From Quadrisphaera granulorum (GTDB lineage Bacteria; Actinomycetota; Actinomycetes; Actinomycetales; Quadrisphaeraceae), in contig NZ_QGDQ01000022.1 of assembly GCF_003149145.1 (NCBI RefSeq), positions 1 to 64,000 of the forward strand: 64,000 nt of DNA, in the 5' to 3' direction. The position numbers were made by a program, and so were the translations under genes. The stretch's first letter is position 1. Each line of letters begins with the position of its first letter. The notes beneath the pieces are model-generated. The model was not told the origin of the DNA. It did not search any database and saw nothing but the letters and a program-made list of their open reading frames with translations. This document shows positions 50,919 to 60,542 of the stretch, one piece after another.

Positions 50919-51811
50919 ACCCCCGAGACCCCGCAGGCGCCGCGCACGCCTCCGCGGCTCCGGAGCTGTCTGCGGCGAGCACCCGTGAGCGCGTCTCGCG
51001 CACCGTTCTCTCCCGCGGTCCCGTGACGGCAGCCCAGCTCGCGGTCGACCTCGGGATTACCCCCGCCGCGGTGCGCCGCCACCTCGATTCGCTCGCCGCC
51101 GAGGGACTGGTGCGCCAGGCGCCCCTGCTCACCGGACCCGCGGGCCGCCGTCCCGGTCGCCCCGCCCGCGGGTGGGTCGCCACCGACGCCGGCCACGCCG
51201 CCGCACCGGGCAGCTACGACGACCTCGCCACCGCCGCCCTCGCGGCGCTGGAGCGCGAGGCGGGGCGTCCGGCCCTGGAGCGGTTCGCCCGGGAGCGCGC
51301 CGACGAGCTGGTCGACCGCCACCGCGAGTCCGTGGAGGCCGCGGGCAGCACCCCCGCCGCCCGTGCGCTGGCGCTGGCGGAGGCCCTCTCGGGCGACGGC
51401 TACGCCGCTCGGACCGCCGTCCTGGGGCACCCCGCTCCGCGCGGGCACGGCTCGGCGGCCACCGCCGTGCCGGCGTCGGTGCAGCTGTGCCAGGGTCACT
51501 GCCCGGTGCAGGCCGTGGCCACGCGCTACCCGGAGCTGTGCGAGGCCGAGACCGAGGCGTTCGCCCGCCTCATCGGGGCGCCCGTGCGGCGCCTGGCCAC
51601 CCTGGCCGCCGGCCACCACGCCTGCACGACCCACGTCACGACCACGCCCATCGGCCCGACCAGCTCGACCAGCCCGACAAGCCAGGTCGGCACGGGCGGC
51701 CGACCTCGAGCCACCCGCGGCCCAGCAGCCGTGGTCCCGCCATCAGGCCCTTCGGGGCGCACCTCGCAGACCACCCAGACGTCGCACGCCACCCAGGGAC
51801 GGAGCGCATGA
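50906..51811 (+). CDS. sufR: Fe-S cluster-sensing transcriptional regulator SufR
   Basis: SufR is a DeoR/ArsR-like winged-helix repressor that senses Fe-S status and controls the suf operon. The product of about 301 residues has the DNA-binding domain [20 protein letters not shown] at about residues 42-61. Cys residues likely to hold the cluster lie in [11 protein letters not shown] and PELCEAE, with CTTHV near residue 236. A Thr/Ser-rich tail of about 60 residues extends beyond the usual end. GTG 50906 and ATG 50915 are both possible starts. The stop overlaps the sufB ATG (ATGA), so repressor and operon are coupled. Confidence 0.9.
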   Translation: MQTMDPRDPAGAAHASAAPELSAASTRERVSRTVLSRGPVTAAQLAVDLGITPAAVRRHLDSLAAEGLVRQAPLLTGPAGRRPGRPARGWVATDAGHAAAPGSYDDLATAALAALEREAGRPALERFARERADELVDRHRESVEAAGSTPAARALALAEALSGDGYAARTAVLGHPAPRGHGSAATAVPASVQLCQGHCPVQAVATRYPELCEAETEAFARLIGAPVRRLATLAAGHHACTTHVTTTPIGPTSSTSPTSQVGTGGRPRATRGPAAVVPPSGPSGRTSQTTQTSHATQGRSA

Positions 51812-53262
51812 GCACAGACACCAGCCCCCAGACCCCCGCCGAGCTCAACGACATCGAGGCTCGCAACCCCGAGCTCGTCGGGCTCGGCACCTACCAGTAC
51901 GGGTGGGCCGACCCCGACGCCGCGGGCGAGACCGCCCGCCGCGGGCTGTCGGAGGACGTCGTCCGCGACATCTCCGCGCGCAAGAGCGAGCCCGAGTGGA
52001 TGCTGCGCATGCGGCTCAAGGCGCTGAAGATGTTCGGCCGCAAGCCGATGCCCGACTGGGGCAGCGACTTGTCCGAGATCGACTTCGAGAACATCAAGTA
52101 CTTCGTGAAGTCGACGGAGAAGCAGGCGACCAGCTGGGACGAGCTGCCCGCCGACATCAAAAACACCTACGACCGGCTCGGCATCCCCGAGGCCGAGAAG
52201 CAGCGCCTGGTGGCCGGTGTGGCCGCGCAGTACGAGTCCGAGGTGGTCTACCACCAGATCAACGAGGAGCTCGAGCGCCAGGGCGTCATCTTCCTCGACA
52301 CCGACTCGGGCCTGCGTGAGCACCCGGAGCTGTTCCAGGAGTACTTCGGCTCGGTGATCCCCCCGGGCGACAACAAGTTCGCCGCGCTGAACACGGCCGT
52401 GTGGTCGGGCGGGTCGTTCATCTACGTGCCGCCAGGCGTGCACGTGGAGATCCCGCTGCAGGCCTACTTCCGGATCAACACCGAGAACATGGGCCAGTTC
52501 GAGCGGACCCTGATCATCGCCGACGAGGGCTCCTACGTGCACTACGTCGAGGGCTGCACCGCGCCGATCTACAAGTCCGACTCGCTGCACTCCGCGGTGG
52601 TCGAGATCGTCGTGAAGAAGAACGCCCGCGTGCGCTACACGACCATCCAGAACTGGTCGAACAACGTCTACAACCTCGTCACCAAGCGGGCCACCGCCGC
52701 CGAGGGCGCCACCATGGAGTGGATCGACGGCAACATCGGCTCCAAGGTGACGATGAAGTACCCGGCGATCTTCCTCATGGGCGAGCACGCCAAGGGCGAG
52801 ACACTGTCCATCGCCTTCGCGGGCGAGGGCCAGCACCAGGACGCCGGCGCCAAGATGGTGCACGCCGCGCCCCACACGTCCAGCTCGATCATCTCCAAGT
52901 CGGTGGCCCGCGGCGGCGGTCGCAGCTCCTACCGCGGGCTGGTGCAGGTGCTCGAGGGCGCCGGGCACTCGGCCTCGACGGTGCGCTGCGACGCGCTCCT
53001 GGTCGACTCGATCAGCCGCTCGGACACCTACCCGTACGTCGACGTCCGCGAGGACGACGTCTCCATGGGCCACGAGGCGACCGTCTCGAAGGTCTCCGAG
53101 GACCAGCTCTTCTACCTCATGAGCCGCGGCATGGCCGAGGACGAGGCAATGGCGATGATCGTGCGCGGCTTCATCGAGCCCATCGCGCGGGAGCTGCCGA
53201 TGGAGTACGCCCTCGAGCTCAACCGGCTCATCGAGCTGCAGATGGAAGGAGCGGTCGGCTGA
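51808..53262 (+). CDS. sufB: Fe-S cluster assembly scaffold protein SufB
   Basis: SufB, with SufC and SufD, forms the SufBC2D scaffold on which [Fe-S] clusters are built. The 484-residue product contains YVKSTEKQ-like and [11 protein letters not shown]-type segments of the family (here [17 protein letters not shown] and [17 protein letters not shown]) and the beta-helix core ending [14 protein letters not shown]. No intein is present, unlike the mycobacterial homologue. The ATG overlaps the sufR stop, with GGAG just upstream. sufD follows after two bases. Confidence 0.97.
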   Translation: MSTDTSPQTPAELNDIEARNPELVGLGTYQYGWADPDAAGETARRGLSEDVVRDISARKSEPEWMLRMRLKALKMFGRKPMPDWGSDLSEIDFENIKYFVKSTEKQATSWDELPADIKNTYDRLGIPEAEKQRLVAGVAAQYESEVVYHQINEELERQGVIFLDTDSGLREHPELFQEYFGSVIPPGDNKFAALNTAVWSGGSFIYVPPGVHVEIPLQAYFRINTENMGQFERTLIIADEGSYVHYVEGCTAPIYKSDSLHSAVVEIVVKKNARVRYTTIQNWSNNVYNLVTKRATAAEGATMEWIDGNIGSKVTMKYPAIFLMGEHAKGETLSIAFAGEGQHQDAGAKMVHAAPHTSSSIISKSVARGGGRSSYRGLVQVLEGAGHSASTVRCDALLVDSISRSDTYPYVDVREDDVSMGHEATVSKVSEDQLFYLMSRGMAEDEAMAMIVRGFIEPIARELPMEYALELNRLIELQMEGAVG

Positions 53263-53264
53263 GC

Positions 53265-54680
53265 ATGGCTGACACGTCCAACAGCACCACCACCAGCATC
53301 CCGACCGACGAGGCCCTCGGCCTGGACGGTCTCGACGCTGGACGCGAGGACCTCGCGCTCGACCTGCCCGGCGGCGCCCCGGCGACCCTCACGGCACCGC
53401 TCTCCGGCGCCTCCGTGCCCGACGGCGGCTCGCCCGTGGGCTCGGCGCCTGCGCAGCACGGCTTGAACGCCCACAGCCACGGCGCGGGTGTGCCGGCCAC
53501 CAACCGTGCGGAGCGGCGCACGTCGTTCGACGTCGCCGACTTCCCGGTGCCGAGCGGGCGCGAGGAGGACTGGCGGTTCACCCCCATCGAGCGCGCCCGT
53601 GACCTCTTCGAGCCCGCCGGCGCCAGCGTCAGCGGCCTGCGGGTCGAGGTCTCCACCGCGGACGGTGTGACCCACCGTCGCGGCAGCTCCGACGCGAGCG
53701 CCGGCAAGGGCTTCGTGCCCGGTGACCGGGCCGCTGCCGTGGCCTGGGCCGACGCCGCCTCGGCCGGCGCCGTCGACGTCGTCGACATCGCCGCCGAGGC
53801 CGACCTGGCCGAGCCGGTGCTCGTGCGCGTCGCCAGCGACGCCCCCCGCTCGGCGGGCCACCTCGTGGTCCGGGCCGGCGCCTACAGCCGCGCCACCGTG
53901 GTGCTCGACCACTCCGGCTCCGGCCACGTCGGCAGCGGCGTGGAGGCCGTGGTCGGCGAGGGCGCGCACCTCGTGGTGGTCAGCGTGCACCAGTGGGAGG
54001 ACGACGCCGTGCACCTCGCGCAGCACGACCTCCTCGTCGGGCGCGACGCCACCGTCAAGCACGTCGTGGTGACGCTCGGCGGCTCGCTCGTGCGCGTCGG
54101 GTCCACCGTCCGCTACGCGGGCCCCGGAGGCGACGCGACGCTGCTCGGCGTCTATTTCTCCGACGCTGGCCAGCACCTGGAGCACCGCTCCTTCGTTGAC
54201 CACGAGGCGGCCAACTGCCGCTCCAACGTCACGTACAAGGGGGCCCTGCAGGGCGAGACCGCGCGAGCGGTCTGGGTCGGTGACGTGCTCATCCGCGCGA
54301 GCGCGCTAGGCACCGACACCTACGAGCTCAACCGCAACCTCGTGCTCACCGACGGCGCCCGCGCCGACTCGGTGCCGAACCTCGAGATCGAGACCGGCGA
54401 GATCGTCGGGGCCGGCCACGCCAGCGCCACCGGGCGCTTCGACGACGAGCAGCTCTTCTACCTGCAGAGCCGCGGTATCCCGGAGGACCAGGCCCGCCGC
54501 ATGGTGGTCCGCGCCTTCTTCGCCGACGTGCTGCAGCAGATCGGCGTCCGCTCGATCACCGACCAGCTGATGGCCGCCATCGAGGCGGAGCTGGAGCTTG
54601 CTGACGGCTCCGGCGACGAAGGAGACCTGCCCGTGGTGGCCGACGGCGTCGAGGCGGAGCTCGCCGGCGCCCGCCTGTGA
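53265..54680 (+). CDS. sufD: Fe-S cluster assembly protein SufD
   Basis: SufD is the partner of SufB in the SufBC2D complex and helps iron entry. The 471-residue product shares the SufB-like beta-helix fold, with REEDWRFTPIERARDLFEP near the N-terminus, then SNVTYKGALQGETARAVWVG and DEQLFYLQSRGIPEDQARRM. The first 80 residues are low-complexity. It starts two bases after sufB and overlaps the following Rieske gene by four bases. Confidence 0.96.
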   Translation: MADTSNSTTTSIPTDEALGLDGLDAGREDLALDLPGGAPATLTAPLSGASVPDGGSPVGSAPAQHGLNAHSHGAGVPATNRAERRTSFDVADFPVPSGREEDWRFTPIERARDLFEPAGASVSGLRVEVSTADGVTHRRGSSDASAGKGFVPGDRAAAVAWADAASAGAVDVVDIAAEADLAEPVLVRVASDAPRSAGHLVVRAGAYSRATVVLDHSGSGHVGSGVEAVVGEGAHLVVVSVHQWEDDAVHLAQHDLLVGRDATVKHVVVTLGGSLVRVGSTVRYAGPGGDATLLGVYFSDAGQHLEHRSFVDHEAANCRSNVTYKGALQGETARAVWVGDVLIRASALGTDTYELNRNLVLTDGARADSVPNLEIETGEIVGAGHASATGRFDDEQLFYLQSRGIPEDQARRMVVRAFFADVLQQIGVRSITDQLMAAIEAELELADGSGDEGDLPVVADGVEAELAGARL

Positions 54681-55072
54681 GCACGAGCGAGACGGCGGAC
54701 AAGGCAGCTGACAGGACAGTGAGCATGGTGCGCGTGTGCTCGGTGCACGACGTCCCCGACCCGGGGGCGCTGCGTGTCGAGGTGCCGACCCCGTCGGGGA
54801 CGGTGGCCGTCGCCGTCGTCCGCGACGAGGACGGCGGCCTGCACGCCATCTCGGACACCTGCAGCCACCAGGCCGTCTCCCTGTCCGAGGGTGACGTCGA
54901 GGGCTGCATGATCGAGTGCTGGCTGCACGGGTCGGCGTTCGACCTGCGCACCGGCCGCCCGAGCGCGCTGCCCGCCGTCCACCCCGTGCCCGTGTACGCC
55001 CTGGCCGTGGACGGCGACGACGTCCTCGTCGACGCTACCGCCGACATCGGCCCCGCCGCCGAAGCGCGCTGA
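54677..55072 (+). CDS. Rieske [2Fe-2S] ferredoxin-like protein of the suf operon
   Basis: This 131-residue small Rieske ferredoxin of the non-heme-iron-oxygenase type has the ligand motifs CSHQ (DTCSHQAVSL) and CWLH (IECWLHGSAFDL). Such a gene is commonly inserted between sufD and sufC in actinobacteria. It may serve as electron donor or as a target of the Suf system. GTG overlaps the sufD stop (GTGA), so it is translated with sufD. It has no signal peptide and is cytoplasmic. Confidence 0.93.
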   Translation: MSTSETADKAADRTVSMVRVCSVHDVPDPGALRVEVPTPSGTVAVAVVRDEDGGLHAISDTCSHQAVSLSEGDVEGCMIECWLHGSAFDLRTGRPSALPAVHPVPVYALAVDGDDVLVDATADIGPAAEAR

Positions 55073-55121
55073 CCAGCGCTGCTGAAGACCTGATCTGACC
55101 TGTTGACCTGAGGAGCACCGC

Positions 55122-55895
55122 ATGGCCACCCTGGAGATCCGAGACCTCCACGTCTCCGTGGAGACCCCCGACGCCGGCCCGAAGCAGATCCTGCGCGGCG
55201 TCGACCTGACCGTCCGCGCGGGCGAGACCCACGCGATCATGGGCCCGAACGGCTCCGGCAAGTCGACGCTGGCGTACTCGATCGCCGGGCACCCCCGCTA
55301 CACCGTCACTGGCGGCACCGTCACCCTCGACGGCGAGGACGTGCTGGCCATGAGCGTGGACGAGCGCGCCCGCGCCGGCCTGTTCCTGGCGATGCAGTAC
55401 CCCGTCGAGGTGCCGGGCGTCACGGTGTCGAACTTCCTGCGCACCGCCAAGACGGCTGTCTCCGGTGAGGCGCCGTCGCTGCGCCACTGGACCAAGGACG
55501 TCAAGGCCGCCATGGACGCGCTGCGCATGGACCCGGCGTTCGCCGAGCGCAACGTCAACGAGGGCTTCTCCGGCGGTGAGAAGAAGCGCCACGAGATCCT
55601 TCAGATGGAGCTGCTCAAGCCGAAGGTCGCCGTCCTCGACGAGACTGACTCCGGCCTCGACGTCGACGCGCTGCGCATCGTCTCCGAGGGCGTCAACCGC
55701 GTCCGCGAGACCGGCGAGACGGGCCTGCTGCTCATCACGCACTACACGCGCATCCTGCGGTACGTGAAGCCCGACTTCGTCCACGTCTTCGTGGCCGGCC
55801 GGGTGGCCGAGGAGGGTGGCCCCGAGCTCGCCGACGACCTCGAGGAGAACGGCTACGACCGCTTCCTCGACAGCTCGGCGCCGGTGACCGCCTGA
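55122..55895 (+). CDS. sufC: Fe-S cluster assembly ATPase SufC
   Basis: SufC is the ABC-type ATPase that drives conformational change in SufBC2D. The 257-residue product has Walker A GPNGSGKST (about residue 40), signature GFSGGEKKRHEILQ and Walker B VLDETDSGLDVDAL, all with the SufC-specific wording. AGGAG six bases before ATG 55122 fixes the start. It is followed by sufT with a 1-nt overlap (TGATG). sufS and sufU, which usually lie in between, are absent here. Confidence 0.97.
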   Translation: MATLEIRDLHVSVETPDAGPKQILRGVDLTVRAGETHAIMGPNGSGKSTLAYSIAGHPRYTVTGGTVTLDGEDVLAMSVDERARAGLFLAMQYPVEVPGVTVSNFLRTAKTAVSGEAPSLRHWTKDVKAAMDALRMDPAFAERNVNEGFSGGEKKRHEILQMELLKPKVAVLDETDSGLDVDALRIVSEGVNRVRETGETGLLLITHYTRILRYVKPDFVHVFVAGRVAEEGGPELADDLEENGYDRFLDSSAPVTA

Positions 55896-56209
55896 TGTCT
55901 GACGTCGACGTCGCCGACGTCGAGGAGGCCCTCAAGGACGTCGTCGACCCGGAGCTCGGCATCAACGTGGTCGACCTCGGCCTCGTCTACGGCCTGACCG
56001 TGGAGGAGCCCCGCACGGCCGTCATCGACATGACCCTCACCTCGGCGGCGTGCCCGCTGACCGAGGAGATCGAGGCGCAGGTCGCCGACGTCCTCTCCGG
56101 CGTCGTCGACGACCACCGGATCAACTGGGTGTGGATGCCACCGTGGGACATGCAGAAGATCACCCCGGACGGCCGCGACCAGCTGCGGGCGCTCGGCTTC
56201 AACGTCTGA
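55895..56209 (+). CDS. sufT: MIP18/PaaD-family metal-sulfur cluster assembly factor (SufT)
   Basis: This 104-residue DUF59/MIP18-fold protein helps mature Fe-S proteins. DPELGINVVDLGLVYGL and the conserved Cys in TLTSAACPLTEEI (about residue 53) are the family signature, and WMPPWDMQKITPDGRDQL closes the domain. It is the last gene of the suf operon, overlaps the sufC stop by one base, and is followed by a very strong terminator. Confidence 0.93.
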   Translation: MSDVDVADVEEALKDVVDPELGINVVDLGLVYGLTVEEPRTAVIDMTLTSAACPLTEEIEAQVADVLSGVVDDHRINWVWMPPWDMQKITPDGRDQLRALGFNV

Positions 56210-56228
56210 CCACCACCGGTGGTCACAG

Positions 56229-56289
56229 CGGCGTGCAGAACCCCGCGGGAAGGCTCGTTGAGGGCCTTCCCGCGGGGTTCTGCACGCCG
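56229..56289 (+). terminator. strong terminator of the suf operon
   Basis: A perfect 25-bp stem (56229-56253 with 56265-56289) and an 11-nt loop lie 19 bp after the sufT stop. It is among the longest perfect stems in the window. Confidence 0.9.
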
Positions 56290-56315
56290 GTAGTACCACC
56301 GCTCGGCGTCACGCG

Positions 56316-56993
56316 GTGAGCAGCCGCCTGGTCGAGGTGGAACCGGAGCGTCTGACCGGGTGGGTGCAGCGCTTCACCGCGTCTCACGGGGCGGCGCAGC
56401 TGGCGGAGTCGCCGGAGCGGCTGGTCCTGCGCGCCGCGGACGGCGAGACGGCGGACCTGGAGGTGCCCTGGCCCGCGCTGCGTGCGCCGTTGTCCTCCTC
56501 GGCGGTCGCTGAGGATGACGACGACGTCGGCGCGAGCGTCGCCGCGCTCGCCGCTCACGCCGCCGCCGACCGGACGGCGGTGCTGCTGCTCCTGCGCCGC
56601 GGCGGGTGGGCCGTGGGCCTGGCGCGCGGCGGTGAGCTCCTCGACGGGACGCATGGCACGCGCTACGTGCAGTCCCGCACCGCGGCCGGCGGGTGGAGCC
56701 AGCAGCGGTACGCCCGTCGGCGAGCCAACCAGGCCGACGGCCTGGTCGGCGCCGCCGCGGAGGGGTTGGTGCGGCTGCTCGCGCAGGGACCGCCGCCGGA
56801 GGTCGTCGTCCCCGGTGGAGACCGCCAGCTCGTGGCCGACGTCCTCGCGGCCGTGCCCGCGGTGGTGCGTGACCGGCTGGACCAGCTGCCGCGGGGGCCG
56901 CTGCTCGACGTACCCGACCCGCGCCGCCGGGTGCTCGAGGAGGTCGCCGCGCGCGCCCGCTGCGTCCGCGTGCGGGTCGCCACCAACAGCTGA
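56316..56993 (+). CDS. acVLRF1 family peptidyl-tRNA hydrolase/release factor
   Basis: This 225-residue member of the VLRF1/acVLRF1 family is related to eRF1 and Vms1. Vms1 releases stalled nascent chains from 60S ribosomal subunits in ribosome-associated quality control. The hallmark loop TAAGGWSQQRYARRRANQ (about residues 128-145) corresponds to the catalytic GSQ-type motif, with Gln as the key residue. The N-terminal 25 residues (RLVEVEPERLTGWVQRF) are also typical. GTG 56316 lies 26 bp after the suf terminator. The role in bacteria is inferred from the family. Confidence 0.85.
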   Translation: MSSRLVEVEPERLTGWVQRFTASHGAAQLAESPERLVLRAADGETADLEVPWPALRAPLSSSAVAEDDDDVGASVAALAAHAAADRTAVLLLLRRGGWAVGLARGGELLDGTHGTRYVQSRTAAGGWSQQRYARRRANQADGLVGAAAEGLVRLLAQGPPPEVVVPGGDRQLVADVLAAVPAVVRDRLDQLPRGPLLDVPDPRRRVLEEVAARARCVRVRVATNS

Positions 56994-57223
56994 GTTCACC
57001 AGCCCGTGAGCTCATGAGCCTCGGCGCGCGAAGGCCCCCGTCAGGAGGGGCTCGACCACGGCGATGCGTACCCGCGCAGTGTGCCCCGACGCGTGCCCTG
57101 GGCGGTCACCCGCCTGCGCCCGGTGGCTGCGGCCCCGGGTGTACCGATGCTCAGGTGCGTGCTCCGGTGCGGTGATCGCCACACCCGCAGCGGCGTCCGG
57201 CGTGCGCCGCGCCCCACGCGTGC

Positions 57224-57229
57224 CACCCT
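57224..57229 (+). promoter_or_regulatory. possible -10 of the small lipoprotein gene, leaderless spacing
   Basis: CACCCT ends six bases before GTG 57236. It deviates from TANNNT in the first base but has the same spacing as the other leaderless starts. The 242 bp before it (56994-57235) hold no gene that I can support. Confidence 0.35.
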
Positions 57230-57235
57230 GGTCAG

Positions 57236-57613
57236 GTGATCACCACACGACGCAGCGTGATGACCATTCTCGCCGGCGCAGGGTTCGCCCTCGCGCTCAC
57301 CGGCTGCTCCGCCGTCGGCGACGTCGCCTCGGCCGCGGGGGAGGGGGCGAGCTCGGCAGAGGTGGGTGCCGCACGGGCGGCGGCGCTCGAGCAGGTCTGC
57401 GGCCTCGTCGAGGACGGCCAGCTCAGCGAGGCCGACCTGAACGCGCTGCGCACCGCCGTGCGCGCCGCCGAGGCCGCCGGCGTCGAGGGCGACGTCATCG
57501 CCCAGGCCGACCAGCTGCTAGGCGACGGCGGTCCCGACCAGGGCCAGGTGCAGCAGCTTCAGGCGGCCTGCGCCCAGGCCGGAGAGCAGACGGGCACCAC
57601 CGCCGACCAGTAG
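57236..57613 (+). CDS. small hypothetical lipoprotein
   Basis: This 125-residue protein has a signal peptide and lipobox (LALTGC, lipidated Cys at about residue 24). An Ala/Glu/Asp/Gln-rich helical region follows (about 42-118) with only two further Cys residues, in QVCGLVEDG and QAACAQAG, which could form a disulfide. No known domain is recognised. It would be anchored on the outer face of the membrane. The stop codon lies in a 12-bp tandem repeat that gives a second in-frame TAG. Confidence 0.75.
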   Translation: MITTRRSVMTILAGAGFALALTGCSAVGDVASAAGEGASSAEVGAARAAALEQVCGLVEDGQLSEADLNALRTAVRAAEAAGVEGDVIAQADQLLGDGGPDQGQVQQLQAACAQAGEQTGTTADQ

Positions 57614-57638
57614 TCCGACCAGTAGTCCGACCAGCAGG
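57603..57638. repeat. 12-bp tandem repeat spanning the lipoprotein stop codon
   Basis: CCGACCAGTAGT occurs at 57603-57614 and 57615-57626, with a degenerate third copy to 57638. The TAG in copy 1 is the stop codon; the TAG in copy 2 is in the same frame. Confidence 0.9.
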
Positions 57639-57689
57639 GTGAGGACCAGGACGACGACGGCGACTCCTGAGCCGGCTGGCTCGTGACGC

Positions 57690-57727
57690 ACGAGGGCCCC
57701 TCCACCGCGCGGTGGAGGGGCCCTCGT
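57690..57727. terminator. bidirectional palindromic terminator (lipoprotein / bioY)
   Basis: Two 19-base arms (57690-57708 and 57709-57727) are perfect reverse complements without a spacer. They lie between the convergent lipoprotein and bioY genes. Confidence 0.85.
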
Positions 57728-57755
57728 CGTGCAGGCGGCTGCGCGCCGCGGCGGA

Positions 57756-58373
57756 TCAGCCGCGCAGGCGGGCGCTGAGCTTCCAGGCGCCCGGCAGGGC
57801 CACACCGGCGATGACGGCCTTCACGAGCCCGCCGAGCAGGAACGGTGTGAAGCCGGCGGCGATGGCCTGCTCGGCGGTCATGCCGGTGGTCACGGCCAGC
57901 CACGGCACGCCGACGGCGAACACGACGAGCTGGCCGGCGGCGAACAGGGGCACCGCCAGCCACCAGCGGCGGTCGGCGCCGTAGCGGGCAGCCAGGCCGA
58001 TGAGGAACGCGGCGGGCAGGAATCCGACGATGTAGCCGCCGGTGGCGCCGGCCACGACGTCCCAGCCGCTGGAGGCCTCGGAGTAGAACGGCAGCCCGAT
58101 GCCGCCGAGCACGGCGTACAGGCCCATCGAGGACAGGCCTCGCACCGGGCCGAGCGAGGCGGCCACGAGGACGAGCGCCAGCGTCTGGCCGGTGATCGGC
58201 ACCGGCGTGAACCCCAGCGGCACGACTATCTGCGCGAGCAGTGCCGTGAACAGGGCGCCCCCGGTCACGAGCAGCGCGTCGCGCACGCGGGTGGACGAAC
58301 TGACGGCGGGAACGAGGTCGGCGAGGACGGCGCGCCGGGGCAGCCGTCCGGGCAGAGGAGCGGTGATGGCCAC
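57756..58373 (-). CDS. bioY: biotin transporter BioY
   Basis: BioY is the substrate-binding membrane component of the energy-coupling-factor biotin importer. The protein of about 205 residues has six hydrophobic helices and the family motifs VPITGQTLALVLVAASLG, GGIGLPFYSE and GATGGYIVGFLPAAF. No bioM or bioN genes are adjacent, so it must work alone or share an ECF module encoded elsewhere. GTG 58373 has AGGG about seven bases upstream. It is divergent from the ABC-F gene. Confidence 0.95.
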   Translation of the reverse strand: MAITAPLPGRLPRRAVLADLVPAVSSSTRVRDALLVTGGALFTALLAQIVVPLGFTPVPITGQTLALVLVAASLGPVRGLSSMGLYAVLGGIGLPFYSEASSGWDVVAGATGGYIVGFLPAAFLIGLAARYGADRRWWLAVPLFAAGQLVVFAVGVPWLAVTTGMTAEQAIAAGFTPFLLGGLVKAVIAGVALPGAWKLSARLRG

Positions 58374-58428
58374 GGGGACACCCTGGCAGACCGGTGCCGC
58401 GCGGCCCAAGGGGGAGCGTTTCGGCGAC

Positions 58429-58434
58429 TAGACT
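58429..58434 (+). promoter_or_regulatory. -10 element of the ABC-F gene
   Basis: TAGACT ends nine bases before ATG 58444, leaving at most a two- or three-base leader. GGCAGG lies between, but too close to the start of the RNA to act fully as a ribosome site. Confidence 0.45.
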
Positions 58435-58443
58435 GGGCAGGAC

Positions 58444-60042
<1,599 letters not shown>

Positions 60043-60065
60043 GGGGTACGAGCCCCTCGAGACGC

Positions 60066-60079
60066 GGGACTTTGGTCCC
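60066..60079. promoter_or_regulatory. DosR/DevR-like box
   Basis: GGGACTTTGGTCCC closely matches the core of the mycobacterial DosR/DevR consensus (GGGACTNNNGNCCC). It lies about 155 bp before the small HTH gene, in a 190-bp intergenic stretch. It could also form a weak 5-bp hairpin after the ABC-F gene. No dosR/dosS genes are in the window. Confidence 0.5.
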
Positions 60080-60232
60080 CATATCGACCGACAAGATCAG
60101 TGCCGGTGGCACCGGGTGTGACGAGGCCGCACCATGGAGGCACCATGGTCGTTCCGGACACCGCCGAGAACCTGTGGTGGATGGACGCGGCCAGCAGGGG
60201 ACTGGTCGAGGATGACTCAGGAGGGCACTATC

Positions 60233-60457
60233 GTGAGCGACAACCCAGTGATCAAGAAGGGCGCCCGCATCACCGGCGGCGAGCGCACCACCCTCGCCGA
60301 CGACCTCAAGGCGAAGTACGCCCAGGGCGCCAGCATCAGGGCCCTGGCGGCCGAGACCGGCCGTTCCTACGGATTCGTGCACCGGATCCTCACCGAGAGC
60401 GATGTCTCGCTGCGCAGTCGCGGCGGGGCTACGCGAGGTTCGCGCAAGGCGAGCTGA
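60233..60457 (+). CDS. small helix-turn-helix DNA-binding protein
   Basis: This 74-residue basic protein has one helix-turn-helix: YAQGASIRALAAETGRSYGF then VHRILTESDVSLRSRGG. It belongs to a family of very short HTH proteins widespread in actinobacteria. Its target genes are not known to me. AGGAGGG about eight bases before GTG 60233 fixes the start; longer in-frame starts (60134, 60212) lack such a site. The upstream region holds a DosR-like box, so it may respond to hypoxia or redox state. Confidence 0.85.
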   Translation: MSDNPVIKKGARITGGERTTLADDLKAKYAQGASIRALAAETGRSYGFVHRILTESDVSLRSRGGATRGSRKAS

Positions 60458-60542
60458 CCCCGGATCCGGGGCGGGCCCGCTCGAGCAGCGTGGCGGCCCG
60501 CGTCCGGGAAGTACCGGCGTCCGCCGGTGGTTGGGCAGCACG

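Noticed and set aside
51808-53262. An intein in sufB, as in mycobacteria
   Set aside because: The reading frame is continuous at normal length (484 residues), without intein motifs.
60134-60457. A longer 107-residue form of the small HTH protein starting at 60134
   Set aside because: The extra residues are low in coding character, and the strong ribosome site lies before GTG 60233.
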